Shown here: positions 10,770 to 18,414 of the stretch, piece by piece | Layout: each line of letters begins with the position of its first letter | Numbering within the stretch: position 1 is the first letter of the stretch | Assembly (NCBI GenBank): GCA_020692215.1 | Contig: JAIMKW010000002.1 | Coordinates: 186,001 to 250,000 of the forward strand | DNA: 64,000 nucleotides | Origin: Sandarakinorhabdus sp. | GTDB lineage: Bacteria > Pseudomonadota > Alphaproteobacteria > Sphingomonadales > Sphingomonadaceae | Direction of reading: 5' to 3' | Position numbers and translations under genes: made by a program | The notes under the pieces: model-generated | Database searches by the model: none | What the model was told of the DNA's origin: nothing | What the model saw: the letters and a program-made list of their open reading frames with translations, nothing else

Positions 10770-11303
10770 TCAACGAACTCCGGCGCGGCGTTCAGCGGCG
10801 TTGCGGAGAACCTCATAGGCCGCCTGTGCCGCCTGAAACCGGGTGGCCGCTTCGGAATCACCTGGATTAAGATCCGGGTGGTTGGCTTTGGCCATTCGCC
10901 TGTGCGCTGCCTTCACCTGGGTTTCATCGGCATCGACGGGCAGTTCAAACAGTTTCAGCGCATCCAGTTCGGCTCGGCTTCGGCTGCCGTCGCCTTCTCC
11001 CCATGCCCAGTGCTTTGCCCGCTCGTAAGAGCGCGCACCCTGTTGTTCTCTTGCTTCCTGCTCGGCAGCTTCCTCGTCGGTCAGCGCGTCGAAATAGTTC
11101 CAGTTCTTGTTATACTCGGCTGCATGGGCTTCGCAGAAATACCAGCGGTCAGGCTTGTTGGGCGCCTTGGGGGCAGGGCAGTTGCCTGGCTGGGCGCAGC
11201 CTTCCCGATCGCACAGGCGTTGGGCCTCTGGCGCGCGGCCGGAGGCACCATATGGCCGCCATCTGGGAAAACCCCAATCATTGCTGCGCCTTTGGGGTGG
11301 CAT
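10770..11303 (-). CDS. J-domain (DnaJ-like) protein with N-terminal Cys/His segment
   Basis: A 177-residue protein with a C-terminal J domain (about 115-175): LKLFELPVDADETQVKAAHR, the diagnostic HPD at 142-144, then PGDSEAATRFQAAQAAYEVL. J domains stimulate the ATPase of DnaK. Unlike DnaJ, it has no G/F or peptide-binding region; instead the N-terminal half has C31, C36, C42, C57 and H60, which could bind zinc. This domain order recurs in alphaproteobacteria; the client is unknown. Downstream of pckA on the same strand but 212 bases away, so probably its own transcript. Confidence 0.85.
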   Translation of the reverse strand: MPPQRRSNDWGFPRWRPYGASGRAPEAQRLCDREGCAQPGNCPAPKAPNKPDRWYFCEAHAAEYNKNWNYFDALTDEEAAEQEAREQQGARSYERAKHWAWGEGDGSRSRAELDALKLFELPVDADETQVKAAHRRMAKANHPDLNPGDSEAATRFQAAQAAYEVLRNAAERRAGVR

Positions 11304-11397
11304 CAGATCCCTTGCATTCGAATCGCGTAAAGCTGGAAACAGAGGCTTGAGACTCTACGTCTGCAAACCCCAGGGCAACTGAAAAGATGGCAAGCTC

Positions 11398-11436
11398 AGG
11401 GCCAGTGTCGAAATAGCACATCCAAAGCCTGGCCCT
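11398..11436. terminator. Possible hairpin downstream of pckA
   Basis: Inverted repeat AGGGCCAG ... CTGGCCCT with a 23-base loop, in the 212-base gap between the pckA stop and the J-domain gene start on the minus strand. The long loop and absence of a U-run make it a weak candidate. Nothing else was seen in this gap. Confidence 0.3.
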
Positions 11437-11515
11437 GTCGGAGATGCCCTGGACACCGGGGCAACGCCAATCTGAGATAGGCCAGAACGGTTTGGGCGGT
11501 GCCCACCAGCCTTCA

Positions 11516-13111
11516 TCAAGCCGCTTTGGGTGCCGATTCCAGCACGCCCGGCTCGACATGATCTGCGAACTGAGCAAAGTTTTCCACGAACATCTTCACA
11601 AGTCCGCGCGCCTTCTCATCATAGGCAGCGCCATCCGACCAGGTTGCGCGGGGATTGAGGATGGTGTCGTCAACGCCCGGCACATGCACTGGAACAGCAA
11701 AGCCGAAGAATGGATCTTTTCGGAACTCGACATTCTTCAAGCTGCCATCCAGGGCCGCATTCAGAAGCGCGCGTGTCACCTTGATCGGCATGCGGCTGCC
11801 GGTGCCATATTGGCCACCGGTCCATCCGGTGTTGACAAGCCAGCAGTCAACCCCGCCCTTGGCGATGCGCTCCTTCAGCAGATTGCCATAGACGCTGGGG
11901 TGACGCGGCATGAACGGCGCACCGAAGCATGTGGAGAAGGTTGCATCCGGTTCGGTCACGCCGATCTCGGTGCCAGCCACACGCGCGGTGTACCCCGAAA
12001 GGAAGTGATACATCGCCTGGTCCGGCGTCAGCTTGGAAATGGGCGGCAGGATCCCGAAGGCGTCTGCTGTCAGCATGATGATGTTTTTGGGAACAGGCCC
12101 CAGATTGTCTTTGCTGGCGTTGGGGATGAAGTCGATCGGATAGGAACCGCGGCTGTTTTCGGCGAGGCGGTTGTCATCCAGATCGATCTCGCGGGTTGCG
12201 GGATCGATCACGACATTCTCCAGAATAGTCCCGAATCGCTTGGTCGTTGCAAAAATCTCCGGTTCAGCCGCCGCGGAAAGGCGGATCACCTTCGCATAGC
12301 AGCCGCCTTCGAAGTTGAAGACCGCCGTATCGGACCAGCCGTGCTCGTCGTCGCCGATCAGTGTTCGGCTTGCGTCTGCCGACAATGTTGTCTTGCCGGT
12401 GCCCGAGAGGCCGAAGAAAACGGCGGTATCGCCCTTGGGGCCGATGTTGGCCGAGCAATGCATCGGCATCACGCCCTTGGTGGGCAGCAGATAGTTGAGA
12501 ATGCCGAAAACGGACTTCTTCATTTCGCCGGCATAGCTGGTGCCGCCGATCAGGATCAGCTTATCCGTGAAGTTGACCGCGACAACCGTTTCCGAACGGC
12601 AGCCATGGCGCGCCGGATCAGCCCGGAACGTGGGAAGACAGATGATCGTGTATTCCGGCGAAAAGCCAGCCAGTTCATCGTCGTTCGGACGCACCAGCAG
12701 GGTGCGCACGAACAGGGAATGCCAGGCAAGCTCTGTTACAACCCGCACATTCACGCGATATTCCGGCTGCGATCCACCGAACAGATCCTGCGCGAAAATC
12801 ACATCCTTCTCGCCCAGCGCTTTCAGGAAATCGGCTTTCAGAACCGCAAAATGCGCCGGGTCCATCGGCTTGTTGGTTTTGCCCCACCAAACAGCGTCGG
12901 CGGTCTCGGAATCCTTCACGGTGAACTTGTCGTTCGCGGACCGCCCGGTATGGGTGCCGGTCTCAACAACAAAGGCGCCATCCTTCGAGAACAGGCCCTC
13001 TTCGTGCTGCAAGGCAAGTTCCAGAAGCGGCGCCGTTCCAAGGTTCCGGTGCACGGTTGCGCCCAAAGCCACACCTTCGATTTCGAGCCCTGTTCTGCCT
13101 GCTGTCGCCAC
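11516..13111 (-). CDS. pckA: Phosphoenolpyruvate carboxykinase (ATP)
   Basis: Gluconeogenic enzyme converting oxaloacetate and ATP to PEP, CO2 and ADP. Hallmarks are the kinase-1a P-loop [12 protein letters not shown] (about 234-241 in GLSGTGKT), the metal/Asp motif [23 protein letters not shown] and the C-terminal [13 protein letters not shown]. The chosen start is GTG at 13111: AAGGGA lies 6 bases upstream and the product is 531 residues, the normal family length; starting at 13243 would add 44 non-conserved residues. Divergent from chvI with a 188-base shared upstream region, the same neighbourhood as in rhizobia, where ChvI affects pckA. Confidence 0.96.
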   Translation of the reverse strand: MATAGRTGLEIEGVALGATVHRNLGTAPLLELALQHEEGLFSKDGAFVVETGTHTGRSANDKFTVKDSETADAVWWGKTNKPMDPAHFAVLKADFLKALGEKDVIFAQDLFGGSQPEYRVNVRVVTELAWHSLFVRTLLVRPNDDELAGFSPEYTIICLPTFRADPARHGCRSETVVAVNFTDKLILIGGTSYAGEMKKSVFGILNYLLPTKGVMPMHCSANIGPKGDTAVFFGLSGTGKTTLSADASRTLIGDDEHGWSDTAVFNFEGGCYAKVIRLSAAAEPEIFATTKRFGTILENVVIDPATREIDLDDNRLAENSRGSYPIDFIPNASKDNLGPVPKNIIMLTADAFGILPPISKLTPDQAMYHFLSGYTARVAGTEIGVTEPDATFSTCFGAPFMPRHPSVYGNLLKERIAKGGVDCWLVNTGWTGGQYGTGSRMPIKVTRALLNAALDGSLKNVEFRKDPFFGFAVPVHVPGVDDTILNPRATWSDGAAYDEKARGLVKMFVENFAQFADHVEPGVLESAPKAA

Positions 13112-13225
13112 GATCAATCCCTTCAAGTCGAACCAGTGCATACAGCGTGAGCCATGCTCCAGCCGCATATAAGTGCGCCACTCCCCTACCGGAGCAGACA
13201 TGCCATGTGAAGGTCTGCAAAGATC

Positions 13226-13243
13226 ATGCTTTGGAACAAGCAT
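13226..13243. promoter_or_regulatory. Inverted repeat in pckA-chvI intergenic region
   Basis: ATGCTT-TGGAAC-AAGCAT, a perfect 6-base inverted repeat with 6-base spacer, between the divergent pckA and chvI starts. Its position is suitable for a regulator acting on either promoter; which protein would bind is not known. Confidence 0.3.
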
Positions 13244-13299
13244 CGTTAGCAGCTATACACCAACTGCATGACAGTCTGTGCAACATTCAGGATGGTTGC

Positions 13300-14019
13300 G
13301 TGCAAGCACCCCTAACACCAACGATCGCGCTGGTCGATGACGACCGCAACATCCTGACATCCGTAAGTCTGGCGCTTCAGGCGGAAGGCTTCACCACCCG
13401 GGTTTATGCCGATGGCGCAGCCGGGCTGAAGGCACTGCTGGAAAATCCCCCCGATCTTGCCGTTGTCGACATCAAGATGCCCAGGATGGACGGAATGGAA
13501 ATGCTGCGCCGCCTGCGCGAAAAGTCCGATCTTCCGGTCATCTTCCTCACATCAAAGGACACCGAAATCGACGAGGCACTTGGCCTGGCGATGGGAGCCG
13601 ATGACTATATCGGCAAGCCCTTCAGCCAGCGGCTGCTTATCGAGCGGATCCGCGCCGTCTTGCGCCGCACGGCTAATCGCCGGGGCCTGCGTGAAGACGA
13701 CGAGCCGCCGATGGAACCCATCCTGCGCGGCAAGCTGGAAATGGATCCAGCCCGTCATCGGGTGCGCTGGGGCGGGCGGGATGTTGCACTCACCGTCACG
13801 GAATTCCTCATTCTTGATGCGCTCGCACAGCGGCCGGGCTTCGTGAAATCCCGCGATCAGCTCATGGATGTGGCCTACGCCCACGACAGCTATGTGGATG
13901 ATCGAACGATAGACAGCCATATCAAGCGCTTGCGCAAGAAATTCCGGGCTGTCGACCGGGAGTTCAAAGCCATCGAGACCCTGTATGGTGTCGGCTACCG
14001 CTTCGATCAGGAGGATTGA
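13300..14019 (+). CDS. chvI: Two-component response regulator ChvI
   Basis: OmpR/PhoB-type regulator: receiver domain at about 7-125 (acidic pocket D13-D15, phosphoacceptor D57 in [11 protein letters not shown], Lys106 in GKPF) and a winged-helix DNA-binding domain ending in [17 protein letters not shown] and YGVGYRF. ChvI with its kinase ChvG controls envelope, exopolysaccharide and carbon genes in rhizobia and relatives. The GTG at 13300, with AGGA upstream, gives 239 residues, close to known ChvI; the open frame continues upstream to 13057 but would overlap pckA and adds unrelated residues. chvG follows after 3 bases. Confidence 0.93.
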   Translation: MQAPLTPTIALVDDDRNILTSVSLALQAEGFTTRVYADGAAGLKALLENPPDLAVVDIKMPRMDGMEMLRRLREKSDLPVIFLTSKDTEIDEALGLAMGADDYIGKPFSQRLLIERIRAVLRRTANRRGLREDDEPPMEPILRGKLEMDPARHRVRWGGRDVALTVTEFLILDALAQRPGFVKSRDQLMDVAYAHDSYVDDRTIDSHIKRLRKKFRAVDREFKAIETLYGVGYRFDQED

Positions 14020-14022
14020 GGC

Positions 14023-15648
14023 GTGAACGCGCCGCTTCCGGCGGGACAGGCCATCGGGCAGCCTGTAGGTCAGGCTGTGCGCGCAGCGCGGCGCGCAGCG
14101 GGCACCCCCCGTTTTTCAGGCTGGTCCTCGCTCGTCACGCGGATCCTTGTGGTCAATCTGCTCGCGCTGCTGGCGTTGGCCGGGGGCCTCTTTTACATTG
14201 AAGGCTTCCGCGCCCGGCTGCTGGAAACCCGCGAGCAGGAATTGCTGCAGCAAGGCGAGATCATCGCCCACTTCCTTGCGCAACAAGGTATTGTGCATGG
14301 CCAGGCAGCCATTGCCGATGTTTCCAGCCCGCGTGGCACCCGCATCCGGCTCTATGATTCCGCCGGCCTGCTGGTGGCCGACAACTGGGAGAACCCAGCA
14401 ACCGTCCGCTTCATGCTGGAAGACCCGACGACCGCTGGCTTCCGCCGGGAAAGCGCGATCATCATCGATCGCATGATCGATTTCCTGACCGGTCAGGCCG
14501 AACTCCCCTTGCTGGCAGACCCGGTGGAAGACAGCCGTGCGGCCTGGCCCGAAGTGCTCGCAGCATCACGCAGCGGTGATGCCATAACCCGTGCACGGCA
14601 AACCGAAGACCGGCTGATCGTCCTGCAGGCCGCCGTTCCCGTAGGAGCAGAGCCTTCGAGGCGTCCGATGCCGGTCGTCCTCCTCACTGTCGATACGCCC
14701 GATGTTGTCGATCTTGTCCGCCGGGAGCGGATGACATCGTTCCTGGTGTTTCTGGTGGTGCTGGGGTTCAGCCTTGCCCTCAGCCTCTACCTGGCGCGCA
14801 CCATCGTGGTGCCTCTGCGCCAGCTTGCCCTTGCCGCCCACCGCGTCCGCCTGGGCCGCGCGCGCGACGTGGTGGTGCCGCGGCTTCCGCACCGGCGCGA
14901 TGAAATCGGCGGGCTTGCGCGCGCGCTCGCTGATATGACAGTGGCTCTGCGCCAGCGGATTGATGCGACCGAAGCGTTCGCTGCCGATGTGGCGCATGAG
15001 CTGAAAAATCCGCTCGCCAGCATGCGCAGTGCAGTGGAAGCCTTGGGGAGCGTGAAAAACGAAGCTGCGCGTGCGCAGCTGTTTGCCGTTATCGAAGCCG
15101 ATGTGCGCAGAATCGACAGGCTGATTTCCGATATTTCGGCGGCCTCTCGGGTCGACGCCGAACTGTCGCGCACACGGCTACATCCGGTTGACCTTGGCGT
15201 TCTGGCGCGAGAGCTTGTTGCAGCACAAACCGCCGCCGGGCCGTTGCGTGGAGGGGTTCAGCTGCTTGTCGAGGTGCCCGCAGCAGGGCAGGCGATGGTG
15301 GCCGCAGATGCGGACCGCCTGGCCCAGGTCATCAATAACCTGGTCGACAATGGGCTCAGCTTCTCACCGGAGGGCGGTGTGCTTGCGGTGAAGGTGCAAC
15401 GCACGGAAGACGGTGTCGAACTGCATGTCGTCGACGAGGGGCCAGGGGTGCCCGCAGAAGCCCGCGACGCGATTTTCGAACGCTTCTATTCAGAACGCCC
15501 CGGCCACGAAAACTATGGTCAGCACAGCGGCTTGGGTCTTTCCATAGCAAGGGCCATTGTCGAAGCACTCGATGGGCATATTCGCGTTGAGGACCGGAAA
15601 GATGGGCGAAGCGGATCGGTTTTCATCGTTTCCTTCCCGGCCTTCTGA
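14023..15648 (+). CDS. chvG: Sensor histidine kinase ChvG
   Basis: Membrane-bound partner of ChvI, 541 residues. A cytoplasmic N-terminus is followed by membrane segment 1 (about 38-59), a periplasmic sensor region (about 60-236) with an RGTRIRLYDSAGLLVAD segment typical of ChvG, membrane segment 2 (about 238-258), a HAMP linker, then the kinase: phospho-His325 in ADVAHELKNPLASM, N-box INNLVDNGLSFS, G-box VDEGPGVP and HSGLGLSIAR. The start is GTG with AGGAGG 8 bases upstream. In relatives the periplasmic regulator ExoR represses ChvG; no exoR gene is present in this window. Confidence 0.93.
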   Translation: MNAPLPAGQAIGQPVGQAVRAARRAAGTPRFSGWSSLVTRILVVNLLALLALAGGLFYIEGFRARLLETREQELLQQGEIIAHFLAQQGIVHGQAAIADVSSPRGTRIRLYDSAGLLVADNWENPATVRFMLEDPTTAGFRRESAIIIDRMIDFLTGQAELPLLADPVEDSRAAWPEVLAASRSGDAITRARQTEDRLIVLQAAVPVGAEPSRRPMPVVLLTVDTPDVVDLVRRERMTSFLVFLVVLGFSLALSLYLARTIVVPLRQLALAAHRVRLGRARDVVVPRLPHRRDEIGGLARALADMTVALRQRIDATEAFAADVAHELKNPLASMRSAVEALGSVKNEAARAQLFAVIEADVRRIDRLISDISAASRVDAELSRTRLHPVDLGVLARELVAAQTAAGPLRGGVQLLVEVPAAGQAMVAADADRLAQVINNLVDNGLSFSPEGGVLAVKVQRTEDGVELHVVDEGPGVPAEARDAIFERFYSERPGHENYGQHSGLGLSIARAIVEALDGHIRVEDRKDGRSGSVFIVSFPAF

Positions 15649-15670
15649 ATCCCGCGATCCGAACTCCGGC

Positions 15671-16090
15671 ATGCCAGATACCATCCACGCAACAGCCATC
15701 AGCATCGCGGGTGCCGGGGTGCTGTTGATGGGACAGTCCGGTAGCGGCAAATCCGATCTGGCGCTGCGGCTGATCGATCGCGGCGCAATCCTCATCGCGG
15801 ATGACCGCGTGGTTGCAACACGCAATGGCACAGCGCTGATTCTTTCGGCGCCTTCAACCATTGCCGGCCTGATCGAGGTGCGTGGGGTGGGCCTGCAGCA
15901 GCTCCCCTTTGTTCAGCAGGTCAAAGCTGCAGCCGTCTTCGATCTCGATACCAGCCCCGAACGCCTGCCGACGCCGGGGGAGCATGTGATATCCGGCGTC
16001 CGCCTGCCGCTGTTCAACCTTTCGCCGTTCGAGGCATCGGCGCCATTGAAAGTGGAACTGGCAGTGGCCGTTCTTTGGCAAGCCCGCTAA
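15671..16090 (+). CDS. hprK: HPr kinase/phosphorylase, short alphaproteobacterial form
   Basis: A 139-residue P-loop protein with GQSGSGKSDLALRL (P-loop 21-28), then LIADDRV and the C-terminal signature-like FEASAPLKVE. It corresponds to the C-terminal catalytic domain of HprK; the N-terminal domain of Gram-positive HprK is absent, as usual in alphaproteobacteria. It should phosphorylate a Ser of HPr, and an HPr gene with the target-like SIMGLM segment lies three genes downstream. The ATG at 15671 is the first after the chvG stop; an in-frame ATG at 15557 lies inside chvG. Confidence 0.92.
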   Translation: MPDTIHATAISIAGAGVLLMGQSGSGKSDLALRLIDRGAILIADDRVVATRNGTALILSAPSTIAGLIEVRGVGLQQLPFVQQVKAAAVFDLDTSPERLPTPGEHVISGVRLPLFNLSPFEASAPLKVELAVAVLWQAR

Positions 16091-16105
16091 AAGCTAGGAA
16101 TGCCG

Positions 16106-17047
16106 ATGCGCGATACCCCAGTGGATGAACCGCCCCCACCCGTCCTGATCGTGACCGGCCTGTCCGGTGCGGGCAAGTCGACGGCGCTCAAGGTGCTGGA
16201 AGATCTTGGTTATGAAGCTGTCGACAACCTTCCGCTTTCGCTGCTTGCGACGCTTATTTCGGCACCCGGCACCCGGCGCCTTGCGATCGGCATCGATGTT
16301 CGCACCAGGGCCTTTGCGCCGCAGCAGGTGCTGGATGCGATAGAGGCCCATGCCTTTGAAGGGCGAACAATCCGGCTACTCTATGTCGATTGCGCAGGGC
16401 ACGAACTCGTGCGGCGCTTTTCGGAAACGCGCAGGCGCCACCCGCTGGCATCCGACAGGCCCGTGGGCGATGGCATCGCCATGGAGCGCGAGATGCTGGA
16501 AACGCTTCGGCGCCTCGCCGATGTCGTGATCGACACCACGGATTTCAGCAGCAATGATCTGCGCCAGGCAATTTCCACGCGCTTTGGCACACCGGGCTCC
16601 AAGGGCCTGACGCTGACTTTGATGAGCTTTGGCTATGCTCGCGGAATCCCGCGGGATTCCGACCTCGTGTTCGATATGCGGTTCCTGAAGAACCCGCACT
16701 GGGTTCCCGAATTGCGGCCGCTCACCGGCATCGATCCGGCCGTTCGAGCCCATGTGGAAAGCGATCCAGCCTATTCCCAGGCGTTTTCAGCCATACTGGG
16801 GCTTCTAACCCTGCTTCTGCCCGGCTATGCGCGGGAAGGGCGGGCCTATCTGACCGTTGCATTTGGCTGCACCGGCGGCCGTCACAGATCGGTGGCGGTT
16901 GCAACAGCGGCGGGTGATGCGCTGTCGGAAAAGGGCTGGGTCAATGCGGTGGTCCACAGGGACCGGACGCACGGGCCCGACAATGATGCCCCGGAGGCGG
17001 TAGAGCAGGGCTCTGCCGAGGCCGAAGGAAGGGAAGGGCAGGAATGA
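16106..17047 (+). CDS. rapZ: RapZ family nucleotide-binding RNase adapter
   Basis: RapZ/YvcJ (UPF0042) protein with N-terminal P-loop GLSGAGKSTALK, the DNLP motif (AVDNLPLSLL), and C-terminal GCTGGRHRSVA. In E. coli RapZ directs the GlmY/GlmZ RNAs to RNase E to control amino-sugar synthesis; in alphaproteobacteria its target is less clear. ATGs occur at 16100 and 16106; AGGA at 16096-16099 is correctly spaced only for 16106. The C-terminal 25 residues are acidic and likely disordered. It overlaps the EIIA gene by 4 bases (ATGA). Confidence 0.93.
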   Translation: MRDTPVDEPPPPVLIVTGLSGAGKSTALKVLEDLGYEAVDNLPLSLLATLISAPGTRRLAIGIDVRTRAFAPQQVLDAIEAHAFEGRTIRLLYVDCAGHELVRRFSETRRRHPLASDRPVGDGIAMEREMLETLRRLADVVIDTTDFSSNDLRQAISTRFGTPGSKGLTLTLMSFGYARGIPRDSDLVFDMRFLKNPHWVPELRPLTGIDPAVRAHVESDPAYSQAFSAILGLLTLLLPGYAREGRAYLTVAFGCTGGRHRSVAVATAAGDALSEKGWVNAVVHRDRTHGPDNDAPEAVEQGSAEAEGREGQE

Positions 17048-17448
17048 TCGGGTTGGTACTGGTGACACACGGCCGTCTGGCAGCTGAGTTCATCCTTGCC
17101 ATGGAGCATGTTGTGGGACCGCAGGAAAAATGCGTGGCTGTCTGCATCGATGCCCATGACGACATGGAAGAAAAGCGGGCCGAAATCGCACGTGCCGCCG
17201 CCGAAGTGGATTCGGGCGCGGGTGTTATCCTGCTGACAGACATGTTCGGCGGAACGCCCTCCAACCTTGCGATCTCGCTGCTCGGCCGCCCCAATCTCGA
17301 GGTGATCGCCGGAATCAACCTGCCCATGCTGATCAAGCTCGCCAGCGTGCGCAAGGCCCGCTCGCTGGGCGAGGCGGTCGATCTCGCTCAGGAGGCCGGC
17401 CGGAAATATATAAGCGTCGCCAGCCGGTTGCTCGGCGAGGCTGCTTGA
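17044..17448 (+). CDS. PTS EIIA component, mannose-type (ManX/EIIA-Man)
   Basis: A 134-residue EIIA protein of the mannose/sorbose family with the phosphoacceptor His9 in LVTHGRLAAEF and the family block LTDMFGGTPSNLA. No EIIB, EIIC or EIID genes are next to it, so it probably serves regulation rather than sugar uptake, as in other alphaproteobacteria where a truncated PTS (EI-Ntr, HPr, EIIA) signals carbon/nitrogen state. It overlaps rapZ and HPr genes by 4 bases each. Confidence 0.92.
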   Translation: MIGLVLVTHGRLAAEFILAMEHVVGPQEKCVAVCIDAHDDMEEKRAEIARAAAEVDSGAGVILLTDMFGGTPSNLAISLLGRPNLEVIAGINLPMLIKLASVRKARSLGEAVDLAQEAGRKYISVASRLLGEAA

Positions 17449-17717
17449 ACGCGGGGCCCGTTACCCTGCTGATCACCAACAAGCGCGGGCTGCATGCCCG
17501 CGCGAGCGCCAAGTTCGTCACCCTCGCGAGCCACTATGATGCCACGGTCACCGTCTCGAAAGACGGATCCGACGTGCTGGGCACCTCGATCATGGGCCTG
17601 ATGATGCTCGCCGCCGCTGCAGGAGACAGCATCTGCGTGCTGGCGGAAGGGCCACAGGCCGCCGAAGCGCTTTCAGCGCTGGTAGAACTGGTGGAAAGCA
17701 AGTTCGGGGAGGATTAG
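17445..17717 (+). CDS. ptsH: PTS phosphocarrier HPr/NPr
   Basis: A 90-residue HPr: active-site His17 in KRGLHARASAKF and the regulatory Ser48 in GTSIMGLMML, the likely HprK target. It completes a cluster with a kinase (hprK), an EIIA and rapZ. Translation starts at a TTG that overlaps the EIIA stop (TTGA), the only start that gives the normal HPr N-terminus; this suggests tight coupling. It ends before a strong hairpin shared with convergent bfr. Confidence 0.93.
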   Translation: MNAGPVTLLITNKRGLHARASAKFVTLASHYDATVTVSKDGSDVLGTSIMGLMMLAAAAGDSICVLAEGPQAAEALSALVELVESKFGED

Positions 17718-17758
17718 ATCTGGCGGCCCGCGCACCTCGGCATCGGGGTGCGCAGATC
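17718..17758. terminator. Bidirectional terminator hairpin between ptsH and bfr
   Basis: Nested inverted repeat: outer GATCT/AGATC and inner GCGCACC/GGTGCGC, lying immediately after the ptsH stop and before the bfr stop. The location between convergent genes favours use by both. No long U-run. Confidence 0.55.
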
Positions 17759-17780
17759 AACAGTTCGCATATCGGCCCGA

Positions 17781-18260
17781 TCAGCCGCCCGCCGCCTCAC
17801 TCTGAAGTTGCAGATAATTCTGCAGGCCCTGGTCGATGATCATCTGCTGCTGCGTCTCGATGAAGTCGACATGCTCTTCCTCTGCCACGAGGATATCCAC
17901 GAACAGCGCGCGCGAACCGAAATCCCGCACGGATTCACAATAGGGGATCGCCTCCTTCAGCAAGGCAACTGCATCATGCTCCAGCTCAAGATCTGCCTGC
18001 AGGATCTCGGGCACATTCTCGCCGATGCGCAGCCGGCCCAATGTCTGCAGGTTGGGCAGTCCGTCCAGAAACAATATGCGCTCCATCAGCTTGTCGGCGT
18101 GCTTCATCTCGTCGATCGACTCATGATATTCATATTTGGCGAGTTTTTTCACCCCCCAGTTGTCGAGCAGCCGATAGTGCATGAAATACTGGTTTATCGC
18201 CGTCAGCTCGCCTTTCAGCACAGCGTTCAGATATTCGATAACCTTTTTGTCACCCTTCAT
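17781..18260 (-). CDS. bfr: Bacterioferritin
   Basis: A 159-residue four-helix ferritin that stores iron as a 24-mer with inter-subunit haem. Di-iron ligands are visible in LKGELTAINQYFMHY (Glu), YHESIDEMKHAD (Glu and His), ELEHDAV and AEEEHVDFIE; the Met of IDEMKHAD is the typical haem ligand position. The ATG at 18260 with GAGGG at good spacing begins at the usual MKGD; an extension to 18320 adds 20 unrelated residues. The upstream region shared with ileS carries a 15-base palindrome that may be a metal-dependent operator. Confidence 0.95.
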   Translation of the reverse strand: MKGDKKVIEYLNAVLKGELTAINQYFMHYRLLDNWGVKKLAKYEYHESIDEMKHADKLMERILFLDGLPNLQTLGRLRIGENVPEILQADLELEHDAVALLKEAIPYCESVRDFGSRALFVDILVAEEEHVDFIETQQQMIIDQGLQNYLQLQSEAAGG

Positions 18261-18305
18261 GGTCGCCCTCACATGTTTGCGTTCCTGCAACACAATGGGT
18301 TTATA

Positions 18306-18320
18306 TTGACTAAAAGTCAA
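18306..18320. promoter_or_regulatory. Palindromic operator candidate upstream of bfr
   Basis: Perfect palindrome TTGACT-AAA-AGTCAA in an AT-rich block about 46 bases upstream of the bfr ATG on the minus strand. The TTGACT halves also resemble -35 boxes. Iron regulators of alphaproteobacteria (Fur/Mur, Irr, RirA) often bind such symmetrical sites at bfr, but this sequence does not clearly match a consensus I know. Confidence 0.4.
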
Positions 18321-18414
18321 ATAAAGTCAGATATTTGATTGCGAACGGCATTGACTAGCATTTGCAAACGGATGCGTCTTGCCACGCCAGCCATATGCTC
18401 TAAAGCCTTGCCAC

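Noticed and set aside
11444..13150. 568-codon frame antisense to pckA
   Set aside because: Cys/His/Arg-rich translation without any family pattern; pckA on the other strand has every catalytic motif.
17748..18338. 196-codon plus-strand frame across bfr
   Set aside because: It is antisense to bacterioferritin, which carries the full di-iron motifs.
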